DNA of 16,132 nt from Lachnospiraceae bacterium (GTDB taxonomy: Bacteria; Bacillota_A; Clostridia; Lachnospirales; Lachnospiraceae). The notes under the pieces are model-generated. The model saw only the letters and a program-made list of their open reading frames with translations, did not search any database and was not told the origin of the DNA. A program made the translations under genes and the position numbers. The stretch lies in the NCBI GenBank assembly GCA_017523185.1, contig JAFWXB010000255.1:1-16132 (forward strand), written 5' to 3'. Shown here in pieces: positions 1-6,214 of the stretch; the stretch's first letter is position 1, and each line of letters begins with the position of its first letter.

Positions 1-585
1 CATACCTGTCCAAAATAAAATCTCTGCCATCAGATAATTTTCTGTTCCAACTTCCAAAGTTGAAATGAACGTATCATATTCTTCTTTTGTCCAAAACTCC
101 ATTCTATCAGCATCAGATTTTCCCATTTTTCTTACTTTTTTACATGGATTATTCTCTAAATTGTAAATTTTCTGTGCGTGATTGAACAATGCTGTTATTT
201 GGTTCTGTATCATACGTTCATAAGTTTTACTGAAATTCTTTTCGTGAATGATATTCTGCCATTGAATAATATCTGCCGGAACAATCTCATTCATCTTTCG
301 GTTTGCAAAATATGGAAGAATATGTGCTGCTATCATCTGTTTCTTATTTCTAACAGAATTTTCTTTCAACTCATTTTTCTTATCTTCAAAGTAGATATCC
401 ACAAAACTGCCAAGTTCCATGTTCATATCCGCATTGGCTTTTCGCTTAAACTCTGTTTCATAGGCTAATGCCTCTTTTTTGGTACGAAATCCTCGTTTTA
501 ATTTCTGCTTTTTCTCGCCTGTCCAATCAACATATCGGAATATCACATACCAAGTTCCCTGCTTTTTGTCTTTATAAACTGACAT
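1..585 (-). CDS. int: Tyrosine integrase, N-terminal part (truncated by window edge)
   Basis: Site-specific tyrosine recombinase that would integrate and excise the element. This frame is open from ATG at 585 to base 1 (195 codons) and ends in WTGM, where the first catalytic Arg of the family normally follows, so the whole catalytic domain lies outside the window. Visible parts: an arm-type DNA-binding domain (about residues 1-45: GTWYVIFRYVDWTGEKK, RGFRTKKEA), a SAM-like core-binding domain (about 55-160, with ENSVRNKKQMIAAHILPYF) and the start of the catalytic domain (FWTKEEYDTFISTL). Two ATGs are adjacent (588 and 585). I chose the second because AAGGAG lies 5 nt before it. It follows the excisionase gene directly and is probably co-transcribed with it. 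The overall arrangement resembles Tn916/phage-type integrases of Firmicutes. Confidence 0.92.
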   Translation of the reverse strand, partial: MSVYKDKKQGTWYVIFRYVDWTGEKKQKLKRGFRTKKEALAYETEFKRKANADMNMELGSFVDIYFEDKKNELKENSVRNKKQMIAAHILPYFANRKMNEIVPADIIQWQNIIHEKNFSKTYERMIQNQITALFNHAQKIYNLENNPCKKVRKMGKSDADRMEFWTKEEYDTFISTLEVGTENYLMAEILFWTGM

Positions 586-598
586 CATTTCTCCTTTC

Positions 599-790
599 TT
601 ACATCGCTATGTGTGGGCAACCATAAAATTTTGTTTCCCAATAAGGTCTTGGAATTTTTCCTGCTAATACAGTATAACCATCTGCTTCTAATGCCTTATT
701 CAGTTCACGAAGTATCTGATATGCTTTACTCTTGGAAACATCAAGTTCTTCCATCACATCATGCACATCCATCATATACTTTTTAGTCAT
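599..790 (-). CDS. xis: Small excisionase-like HTH protein
   Basis: A 63-aa basic helix-turn-helix protein beginning MTKKYMMDVHDVMEELDVSKSKAYQILRELN in two overlapping stretches: a HTH segment (about residues 8-32) followed by a wing-like part (GYTVLAGKIPRPYWETKFYG). Small proteins of this type sit just upstream of tyrosine integrases in Firmicutes elements and act as excisionases/recombination directionality factors. The role here is inferred from size, fold and position, 13 nt before int. The start is the ATG at 790, with GGAGAG about 8 nt upstream. A longer reading from a GTG at 814 would run through the ribosome binding site and the operator, so I rejected it. Expression should come from the promoter at 839-867 under the divergent repressor. 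Confidence 0.75.
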   Translation of the reverse strand: MTKKYMMDVHDVMEELDVSKSKAYQILRELNKALEADGYTVLAGKIPRPYWETKFYGCPHIAM

Positions 791-808
791 ATATATGCTC
801 TCCTTTCC

Positions 809-824
809 ATTCACAAATGTGAAT
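809..824. promoter_or_regulatory. Operator O1 (16-bp palindrome)
   Basis: ATTCACAAATGTGAAT, a near-perfect palindrome lying between the xis-int promoter and the xis start. Its reverse complement is identical to the site at 845-860. Two copies of such a site next to an XRE repressor gene strongly suggest repressor binding. Which protein binds is inference. Confidence 0.7.
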
Positions 825-838
825 TATGTTGTATTTCT

Positions 839-867
839 ACAATAATTCACATTTGTGAATTTGTCAA
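839..867 (-). promoter_or_regulatory. Promoter for xis-int
   Basis: On the minus strand, -35 TTGACA (862-867) and -10 TATTGT (839-844) are separated by exactly 17 bp. The spacer is almost wholly the 16-bp palindrome at 845-860, so a bound repressor would block RNA polymerase. Transcription would lead into xis (start 790) and int. Confidence 0.75.
845..860. promoter_or_regulatory. Operator O2 (16-bp palindrome in promoter spacer)
   Basis: ATTCACATTTGTGAAT, the exact reverse complement of O1, with centres 36 bp apart. The flanks also pair imperfectly (TATGTTGTA against TACAATA), so 809-860 forms one large interrupted dyad. It sits between the -35 and -10 of the xis-int promoter. Confidence 0.72.
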
Positions 868-929
868 CTATTTTGCGAATTTCATAGTAAATTTTTTTGT
901 ATTTGAACTTATTCTTTTTTTTCATTTAC

Positions 930-955
930 ATTTGTGCTATGATTATTTCACAAAT
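930..955. promoter_or_regulatory. Repressor promoter region with operator half-sites
   Basis: Inverted half-sites ATTTGTG (930-936) and CACAAAT (949-955), the same core as O1/O2 but wider apart, flank a possible plus-strand -10 TATGAT (938-943). No good -35 is visible at the right distance. The arrangement suggests autoregulation of the repressor gene that starts at 984; this is inference. Confidence 0.45.
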
Positions 956-983
956 AATTCTTGAAATTGGAGTGTGAAATGCT

Positions 984-1583
984 ATGGTTGGAAAAAAAAT
1001 ACGAGCATATCGTGAATTTATGGGACTAAGTCAAGTTCAGTTGGCAGAATCATCCGGAATTAATGTAGGAACAATACGAAAATATGAATTAGGTATCCGC
1101 AATCCAAAACCACAACAATTAGAAAAAATCGCCAAAGCTCTACACTTAAATTATAGTGTCTTTTTAGATTTTAATATTGAAACTGTAGGAGATGTATTTT
1201 CGCTTTTATTTGCAATTGATAAGGCTGTTGATTTATCCCTTTCCATTATTCCTTCTGATAATGGAGATTCTGATATGGTTGCTCTTACTTTTAAAAATGA
1301 ACATCTTCAAGATACTCTAAAAAAGTGGTGTAAATTTAAAAATACTTATGCTGAAGATAGAGATTTTGAAGAAGAACAACGCCTTATCCTTGAACTTGAA
1401 AAGGAAGGTTTTCCAGAAGCTAAAGAATTTAAAAAACAAATAGCAAGATTAGATGAGCTCTATGAATATTGGAAACTTCATACTATGGGAGCATTGTTAA
1501 GCTCTCATATAGTTGTAACAAAAGAAACAAAAGAATTTGAAGCAAAATTTACTTCTTCATCGGACTTTGTAAATCCAAATTAA
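984..1583 (+). CDS. XRE-family repressor of the recombination module
   Basis: A 199-aa DNA-binding protein with an N-terminal XRE helix-turn-helix (about residues 4-58; GLSQVQLAESSGINVGTIRKYE is the HTH core, with residues of the recognition helix around VGTIRKYELG). The C-terminal 140 residues are acidic and helical, with no LexA-type Ser/Lys protease motif that I can see, so cleavage-type induction is not supported. It is transcribed away from xis-int. Operators lie in the shared control region, so it most likely represses xis-int and itself. GGAG at 969-972 lies 11 nt before the ATG, a slightly long spacing. A clear terminator follows at 1626-1659. Confidence 0.85.
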   Translation: MVGKKIRAYREFMGLSQVQLAESSGINVGTIRKYELGIRNPKPQQLEKIAKALHLNYSVFLDFNIETVGDVFSLLFAIDKAVDLSLSIIPSDNGDSDMVALTFKNEHLQDTLKKWCKFKNTYAEDRDFEEEQRLILELEKEGFPEAKEFKKQIARLDELYEYWKLHTMGALLSSHIVVTKETKEFEAKFTSSSDFVNPN

Positions 1584-1600
1584 AAACCATATTTTCAATT

Positions 1601-1620
1601 TTGTTATCAAACTGTTATCA
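1601..1620. repeat. Paired TTATCA repeats, possible integrase arm sites (left)
   Basis: TTGTTATCA (1601-1609) and CTGTTATCA (1612-1620) form a direct repeat with an 11-bp period. An inverted copy, TGATAACAA, lies at 1747-1755. Similar pairs lie on the far side of the tuf fragment at 1920-1939. Arm-type binding sites of tyrosine integrases are short direct repeats in such positions. The assignment is inference. Confidence 0.45.
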
Positions 1621-1625
1621 TAGAT

Positions 1626-1659
1626 AGCCGATAGAACTAAAATTCCATCGGCTGTTTTT
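1626..1659 (+). terminator. Intrinsic terminator after the repressor gene
   Basis: The stem AGCCGAT (1626-1632) pairs with ATCGGCT (1647-1653), and the inner GAA/TTC can extend it past one mismatch. A T run at 1655-1659 follows. It ends plus-strand transcription 43 bp past the repressor stop. Confidence 0.75.
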
Positions 1660-1697
1660 CTTTTTATTCGCTATTTATTTTACTATTTTTAGGCATG

Positions 1698-1728
1698 AAA
1701 AAACCCCGAAAACTTGCGTTCTCGGGGT
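1698..1728 (-). terminator. Intrinsic terminator downstream of the tuf fragment
   Basis: On the minus strand a GC-rich hairpin (arms at about 1703-1713 and 1718-1728, ACCCCGA pairing with TCGGGGT) is followed by a six-T run. It lies about 37 bp after the EF-Tu stop codon in the right orientation, so it looks like the native tuf terminator carried along with the gene end. Confidence 0.8.
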
Positions 1729-1746
1729 AAAATTCATCTTATATTG

Positions 1747-1755
1747 TGATAACAA
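1747..1755. repeat. Inverted copy of the TTGTTATCA repeat
   Basis: TGATAACAA is the exact reverse complement of 1601-1609. It lies between the tuf stop codon and its terminator. Possible integrase arm site, inferred; a 9-bp match alone could be chance. Confidence 0.35.
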
Positions 1756-1764
1756 TAGTCGAAA

Positions 1765-1818
1765 TTATTCTACGATTGTAGCAACACGGCCTGAACCTAC
1801 TGTTCTACCACCTTCACG
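1765..1818 (-). pseudogene. tuf: 3' end of tuf (EF-Tu) gene, likely attachment-site core
   Basis: Read on the minus strand, 54 bp encode REGGRTVGSGRVATIVE and a TAA stop, the highly conserved C-terminus of elongation factor Tu. The codon before this (1819-1821) no longer matches the expected Ile, and nothing further upstream resembles EF-Tu, so the match ends abruptly at 1818. No start or ribosome binding site exists, so it is not expressed as a protein here. A gene 3' end plus terminator next to an integrase module is the hallmark of an attachment site: insertion into chromosomal tuf would rebuild its end. An attP in a circular or tandem form, or a junction between two elements in the same tuf, would both give this picture. 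Confidence 0.85.
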
Positions 1819-1936
1819 ACTTTAGCCATTCGTTTTTTGTAGTAATTACTATTATAAATCCTTGATTTTATTCATTTTTTCTTTATCAAATACCATATTA
1901 TTTTTATTTGTCAAATAAAATGGTATCATTATGGTA
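1819..1936. other. AT-rich intergenic stretch right of the tuf fragment
   Basis: No gene is visible. It holds the interrupted dyad ATACCAT (1890-1896) / ATGGTAT (1920-1926), with an inner perfect dyad TTTTATTTG-T-CAAATAAAA (1902-1920). It also holds most of the direct repeats at 1920-1939. No clear U-tract terminator for the leftward operon can be seen, so transcripts probably run on to the hairpin at 1703-1728. Confidence 0.5.
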
Positions 1937-1939
1937 TCA
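1920..1939. repeat. Paired ATGGTATCA repeats, possible integrase arm sites (right)
   Basis: ATGGTATCA occurs at 1920-1928 and again at 1931-1939 (11-bp period), the second overlapping the stop codon of the neighbouring gene. It differs from the left pair (TGTTATCA) by one base and has the same period, so the two pairs may be arms on either side of the tuf core. Inference. Confidence 0.42.
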
Positions 1940-3430
1940 CAATAACTTTCGATACTGTTTCCCTTTCGTGCTTCCACTACTCTCAATTAAATCCTGTTCT
2001 ACCATATCTTTTAACAATTCTTTTATTCGTGACTCTTTCACATCTACCACATTTTCAAATTCCGATGCTTTATACCATACATCAGGCTGCATAGCATTTA
2101 AAATAAGTGTATATTTTTCCTGTGTTTTTTTCGTCACCTTTTTTTCGCCACTTTTTTTCGCCACCTTTTTTTCGCCACTTTTTTTCGCCGCTTTTTTTTC
2201 AAATAAAAGTGTTAAAACTGTTCTATCCGGATCAAATCGTTCTTCAATGATAGGTTCTTTCCAACCTTCATCTTCCCACACATTAAAAATATTCGGAACT
2301 CCACTTCCTGCACGTTCACCGATATTAATCAGATTAAACATTTTCATAAGTGCTTTATTTCTTGGGTCAGATTCGCCACCTAAACGCATTTGCTTTTTAC
2401 CAGTTCTAATATATCCCGGATTGGCAAAAGTCAGCTTATCCTGTTCTTTATTAATCACAATTCCTCGCAATCCATGATAATCTGCATTTATCAAACAATT
2501 TGCTAATGCTTCTCTTAATGCTTTATGAACCGGTGTATCATCAATACGGTCTCCACCCAACAATTTAAATGGAACTTTCACATCTTTAATTATTTTATTG
2601 TAAACTCTAAAATAAAAGTCACAAAGATTACCAGACCATTCACCGGAACTTGACTGTAACCGATCTGTCCATCGGATTGTTGGGTCTAACACTTCTCTAT
2701 AGTCCAAAAAATATTCCGGAAAATGACGCACTATATTATATTCATCCCCAAACATCAACATACCTGCTGCTGTTGGATGCAACTGCTTGTCTTCTGAAGA
2801 AATCGCCGCTGCACCAATACTTCTCAAATATTCATGGTCATTCAGACGATGAAATGGATGTCCTTCTTTTAATGTTCTATGTCGATTTCGATAACCTTGA
2901 ATAGTTTCATAATTCAAATCTTCCATTGGAACATCATCAAGCACTTCCATATCCATTGTTCTCTCAGTCTGATCACGAAGCATCGTTTTTACTTGCAATC
3001 TCGTACAATGATAATCACCCTCATGATTTCTGCGAAATGTTCCGTTGAAAATATCATTATTAATGTAAATTGGCTTCTGTTCTCTTTTTGCCATTGGCAC
3101 ATGAATAACCATAATTACATCTTGATTATCTCCAACAAGATACGTTTGCACATCATCATCTGATAAAAGGTTGGTATTTACTTTTTTTTGATTATTGATA
3201 GTATCCCAAAAATCCTTTCGTAATTTAGCTTCATTCTGTAATCCCGTTGTTCTCCAACTACCATCTTTTTCTTCTTTTACACCAAGAATAATAACTCCAC
3301 CATAGCAATTTGCAAAAGCAGAATAGGTGTCCCAAAGAGAAACTGGCAATCCACCATTTGCTTTTTTTACTTCTCGTCTATTATCCTCTCTGTATTCATC
3401 AAATCGTGAAAGGTCAAATATATTTTTCAC
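1937..3430 (-). CDS. Schlafen AlbA_2 / RecG-like ATP-binding regulator
   Basis: A 497-aa protein of the 'putative DNA-binding domain / RecG-like' family. It has an N-terminal Schlafen-AlbA_2 domain (about residues 8-150; REVKKANGGLP, then AFANCYGGVIILGV at 39-51). A GHKL-type ATPase segment follows (HKALREALANCLINADYHG at 302-320, then the NPG turn and RAGSGVPN at 373-380). Next is a lysine-rich repeated linker (412-438) and a C-terminal winged helix (about 440-490). Family members are usually transcriptional regulators or nucleic-acid-binding accessory factors near mobile and defence genes; the exact role is unknown. The start is GTG at 3430, with GTGAG 8 nt upstream; no ATG fits. It lies 52 bp after the PLD gene on the same strand with no terminator between, so it may share the long operon. 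Confidence 0.85.
   Translation of the reverse strand: MKNIFDLSRFDEYREDNRREVKKANGGLPVSLWDTYSAFANCYGGVIILGVKEEKDGSWRTTGLQNEAKLRKDFWDTINNQKKVNTNLLSDDDVQTYLVGDNQDVIMVIHVPMAKREQKPIYINNDIFNGTFRRNHEGDYHCTRLQVKTMLRDQTERTMDMEVLDDVPMEDLNYETIQGYRNRHRTLKEGHPFHRLNDHEYLRSIGAAAISSEDKQLHPTAAGMLMFGDEYNIVRHFPEYFLDYREVLDPTIRWTDRLQSSSGEWSGNLCDFYFRVYNKIIKDVKVPFKLLGGDRIDDTPVHKALREALANCLINADYHGLRGIVINKEQDKLTFANPGYIRTGKKQMRLGGESDPRNKALMKMFNLINIGERAGSGVPNIFNVWEDEGWKEPIIEERFDPDRTVLTLLFEKKAAKKSGEKKVAKKSGEKKVTKKTQEKYTLILNAMQPDVWYKASEFENVVDVKESRIKELLKDMVEQDLIESSGSTKGKQYRKLL
2117..2197 (-). repeat. Three 27-bp coding repeats (lysine-rich linker)
   Basis: The three units encode KKAAKKSGE, KKVAKKSGE and KKVTKKTQE (residues 412-438 of the AlbA_2 protein). 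At DNA level the stretch is a run of half-units of 13-14 bp, each with a seven-or-more A tract on the coding strand. Such a structure is prone to slippage and to change in repeat number. Confidence 0.85.
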
Positions 3431-3482
3431 TTTATTCGCTCACTTTCATTCTTAACTTTATCATATTTCTAATATCACTATC

Positions 3483-4388
3483 TTAACATACTTCTTTTAA
3501 ACGAATTCTTTGCGTATAATTAGGTTTATCAATCACTATTTCATCCATATGTAACATTTGTATTATATTCAATAAATTCACCAATAATTCTTTTACATCT
3601 GTACGATATGGCTTAGGGTCTGATATAAGTGCGTTATGTAACTTTTTAGTAATTGCTCCAAAATACATACACCCTTCATTTTCTTTTAATATATTCATTA
3701 ACCACAAATATGCATTACTCCATCTAAATGCATTCTTAAATATCGTCTTGTCTTCTCTATATACTATATCAAGAAATGGTATATAATCTCCTATCTCAAA
3801 ACTACTTTTATTGGGTAACTCATGTGAAAATAATGTTGTAATTTTAGGTTTAAACAATTCTTTAATACTATTATCCCATGAATACTGTTTTTTTGCTTCA
3901 CTTATATCTATTTTTTGATATTGATATTTAAGTTTACTATATATTTTGTCATCTACATAAATAGCATCATTATATAATGCTTCTATTTTTTCTAAATCTA
4001 TTTTATCAATATCAATCAATATTCCCATCTCCATATTTCCATATGAACCTATATTTAACCCTGAATTTGTTGCATTAGCACTTCCAATAAATCCACGTTT
4101 CCCATCTACTATATATGTCTTTGCATGTAAATCAAATCTAATATATACTTTCCATCCCTGACTTCTACAATATTCTAATACAGAGAAATCTGTGCTTCCT
4201 TTTACAATATCATCTAAACGAAATCTAAGCATAATTCTTTTTTCATCTACTTGAGTAGAAATATGACTACTCAACTGTCTTATTGCATTTTCTTTACAAT
4301 ATGCCGTTATGATTTGCACTGATTTAGTAGCTATCCTTAATTCATCCGTAACTGCAGACATAATCTCATTTGATAATAAAATAGACAT
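3483..4388 (-). CDS. PLD-family (HKD) nuclease, last gene of the operon
   Basis: A 301-aa phospholipase D superfamily protein. One HKD motif is visible: H88-x-K90-x4-D95 in DLHAKTYIVDG, followed by GFIGSANATNSGLN (G102, S103, N105). There is only one such motif, as in dimeric bacterial PLD nucleases (Nuc, BfiI-like, helicase-associated PLD enzymes). There is no signal peptide or membrane segment, which points to nucleic acid rather than phospholipid as substrate. The C-terminal half (about 170-301) has no motif I recognise and may bind DNA or the partner proteins. Its ATG is 17 bp past the GHKL gene stop, with GAGGAG in front, so they are co-transcribed. With the helicase and GHKL ATPase it would be the cutting subunit of the restriction half. 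Nuclease activity is family-based inference. Confidence 0.85.
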   Translation of the reverse strand: MSILLSNEIMSAVTDELRIATKSVQIITAYCKENAIRQLSSHISTQVDEKRIMLRFRLDDIVKGSTDFSVLEYCRSQGWKVYIRFDLHAKTYIVDGKRGFIGSANATNSGLNIGSYGNMEMGILIDIDKIDLEKIEALYNDAIYVDDKIYSKLKYQYQKIDISEAKKQYSWDNSIKELFKPKITTLFSHELPNKSSFEIGDYIPFLDIVYREDKTIFKNAFRWSNAYLWLMNILKENEGCMYFGAITKKLHNALISDPKPYRTDVKELLVNLLNIIQMLHMDEIVIDKPNYTQRIRLKEVC

Positions 4389-4405
4389 AATATTACTCCT
4401 CTACA

Positions 4406-6202
4406 TTATTTTCTTGGATTTAGTTGCTCTGTAATATAATCATTTAATTTACTATACCACATTGTTATAAGTTTATCATTTTGTGCTTCTTGATATGCAT
4501 TTGTTTTACGTATTGATTGAAAAAAGGATGCTAAAAATAATTCAAATGTAGTTCTTGCATCTATTGAATTATATAATTTACTTAAAAATGAAGTATAAAA
4601 CTTATGGCTGATATTAATTGTTATTACAGTTGTCGATAATACAACTTTATAGTCAAATGCCGGACTTCTTTCACCCTTATCTGCATAATCAAAAATAACT
4701 TTATTATTAAAGAATTTTGACGCTTGTTCATCTGTTACATCTTCAAATCCAAGATTTTCTAGTTCCTCTTTACCTATTTGAACAATTTCATCATCTGTAA
4801 CATTAGCTAATGGGTTTTCAACTATAGTATCTTCATCTTCATCCAATTCATCTTCAATTTCTACTGTATTAATTATGTTAGTTGAGGCAACATTAACGTC
4901 ATCAAATGAACGAGTGTTTTTCCTTGTTTCTTCATTTTTTTTATACATTGCATCAATCGTAGGCTGTATATACTCGCATAACTGATTCCACATTGGCTGA
5001 ACTTCTTCTTCATAATCAATGTCTTCTTCCGCAACCTTTTTTAAATCTACATATTGTTTATTATTTGCTACACCAAACGCTTCATCTAACTCAGGATTAA
5101 AAACAATCTCACATCCCCACCAACGATGTTGTGGCTTATTTGTATCGCTATAAAAATCGAATTTACCAAAATCAATTTCTCTATTAGCTCTTATAATTGA
5201 AATACCTTCAAGTTTTGCTGCATGTTTTCCAAAATTATAAGCCCCTGGATTTGTTCCATGTGGAAATGCGGTTTCATCATAAAATGTTGATTTAACAATT
5301 GAAAATCTAGCTTTTACAATACTTTCTGCTATCTGTCCCATTTTATCTATGTATTTTACCGGAATATCAACTTCACCATTTCCAATGCCATCTGCCGTAT
5401 AAGGCTCAAATACAGACTCAATCCCATCTTTTTGACCACTTTTGTATATTGCCTTTGGCTCATCTTTATGACACATTACATAATTATTTTTCATTAAAAA
5501 TAATGGGTCATTTGGTAATACATCAATTGCACATTCTTGATTCTCATCACATATAATTTTAATTTCGCATATTTCTTGATTAATAAAATGCCTAAATTTT
5601 CTGCCTAATGCAAATTCAAGATGCTGTGTCAATGGTCCTCTTGTTTTAGGGATTACCCTATCACATTTTTTCCAAATAACTAATGTTCCAGACTGCTTAA
5701 AGTCATAGTTCTTTAACAATGTTTTATAGGAAAGATAATTTGCATACTTATCTGGTACTTTGATAAATTCAGGATCATCAATTTGTGTTTGTATTCCAGC
5801 TTTTACTTTGTTGATGTCAAGAAAAACTTTATGACAATTTTCAATACCATTCTGCCAAGAGTATACCTCTACTTCCGGACATACATGAAGGGAGGCTTGT
5901 GGTAATCCAACTCCAAATCGTCCCATTCCTTTTCTTGCTTGACGTGTAGTTGCTCCAATTCCTAAACAACGTCCCAAAACTTCAATATCCATCCCATCTC
6001 CATTATCAAGAAATCCTATTTCTGTAACAACTTTTCTCCCTGATAATGGATTAATAGACTCACTAATTATCATAAATACATTTTTTGCATTTGCTTCTAC
6101 AGAATTATCTACAATCTCTGCTGCTGCACTTTCAATATTTTTATAGCCTGTATTTCTAAAGGCATCTCCCATATTTTTAATATCTACAATACTACTTGCC
6201 AT
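4406..6202 (-). CDS. GHKL (MutL/Hsp90-type) ATPase of the defence operon
   Basis: A 598-aa protein with all N-terminal Bergerat-fold motifs: E29-I-V-D32-N33 (AAAEIVDNSVEANA), D66-N-G-D-G70 and the ATP lid GMGRFGVG at 92-99. A transducer-like region carries GISIIRANREIDFG (333-346), as found in MutL/Hsp90-type ATP-binding proteins of defence loci. An acidic linker (about 448-462) separates this from a C-terminal domain of about 130 residues without a motif I know. GHKL ATPases close on ATP and act as switches or clamps; here it probably couples sensing of DNA state to the neighbouring helicase and PLD nuclease. It starts 12 bp after the helicase stop, and the helicase stop TAG runs into its own AGGAGGAGG ribosome binding site. 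Expected in the cytoplasm. The family call is firm, the role inferred. Confidence 0.88.
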   Translation of the reverse strand: MASSIVDIKNMGDAFRNTGYKNIESAAAEIVDNSVEANAKNVFMIISESINPLSGRKVVTEIGFLDNGDGMDIEVLGRCLGIGATTRQARKGMGRFGVGLPQASLHVCPEVEVYSWQNGIENCHKVFLDINKVKAGIQTQIDDPEFIKVPDKYANYLSYKTLLKNYDFKQSGTLVIWKKCDRVIPKTRGPLTQHLEFALGRKFRHFINQEICEIKIICDENQECAIDVLPNDPLFLMKNNYVMCHKDEPKAIYKSGQKDGIESVFEPYTADGIGNGEVDIPVKYIDKMGQIAESIVKARFSIVKSTFYDETAFPHGTNPGAYNFGKHAAKLEGISIIRANREIDFGKFDFYSDTNKPQHRWWGCEIVFNPELDEAFGVANNKQYVDLKKVAEEDIDYEEEVQPMWNQLCEYIQPTIDAMYKKNEETRKNTRSFDDVNVASTNIINTVEIEDELDEDEDTIVENPLANVTDDEIVQIGKEELENLGFEDVTDEQASKFFNNKVIFDYADKGERSPAFDYKVVLSTTVITINISHKFYTSFLSKLYNSIDARTTFELFLASFFQSIRKTNAYQEAQNDKLITMWYSKLNDYITEQLNPRK

Positions 6203-6214
6203 ATGTACCTCCTC

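Noticed and set aside
178..468. Plus-strand open frame of 96 codons
   Set aside because: It lies fully inside the integrase gene on the other strand, has no ribosome binding site and shows a low-complexity, hydrophobic antisense composition.
599..814. Longer excisionase start at a GTG (814)
   Set aside because: It would translate through the GGAGAG ribosome binding site and operator O1; ATG 790 is correctly spaced.
1890..1926. Terminator for the leftward operon
   Set aside because: The dyad is AT-rich, interrupted and lacks a T run in the needed direction; the hairpin at 1703-1728 is the better terminator.
2117..2197. CRISPR-like array
   Set aside because: The repeats are in frame within a coding region, have no unique spacers and no cas genes are near.
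1908..2477. Plus-strand open frame of 189 codons
   Set aside because: Antisense to the AlbA_2 regulator; its FFSPLFFATFF repeats are only the reverse reading of the lysine-rich linker repeats.
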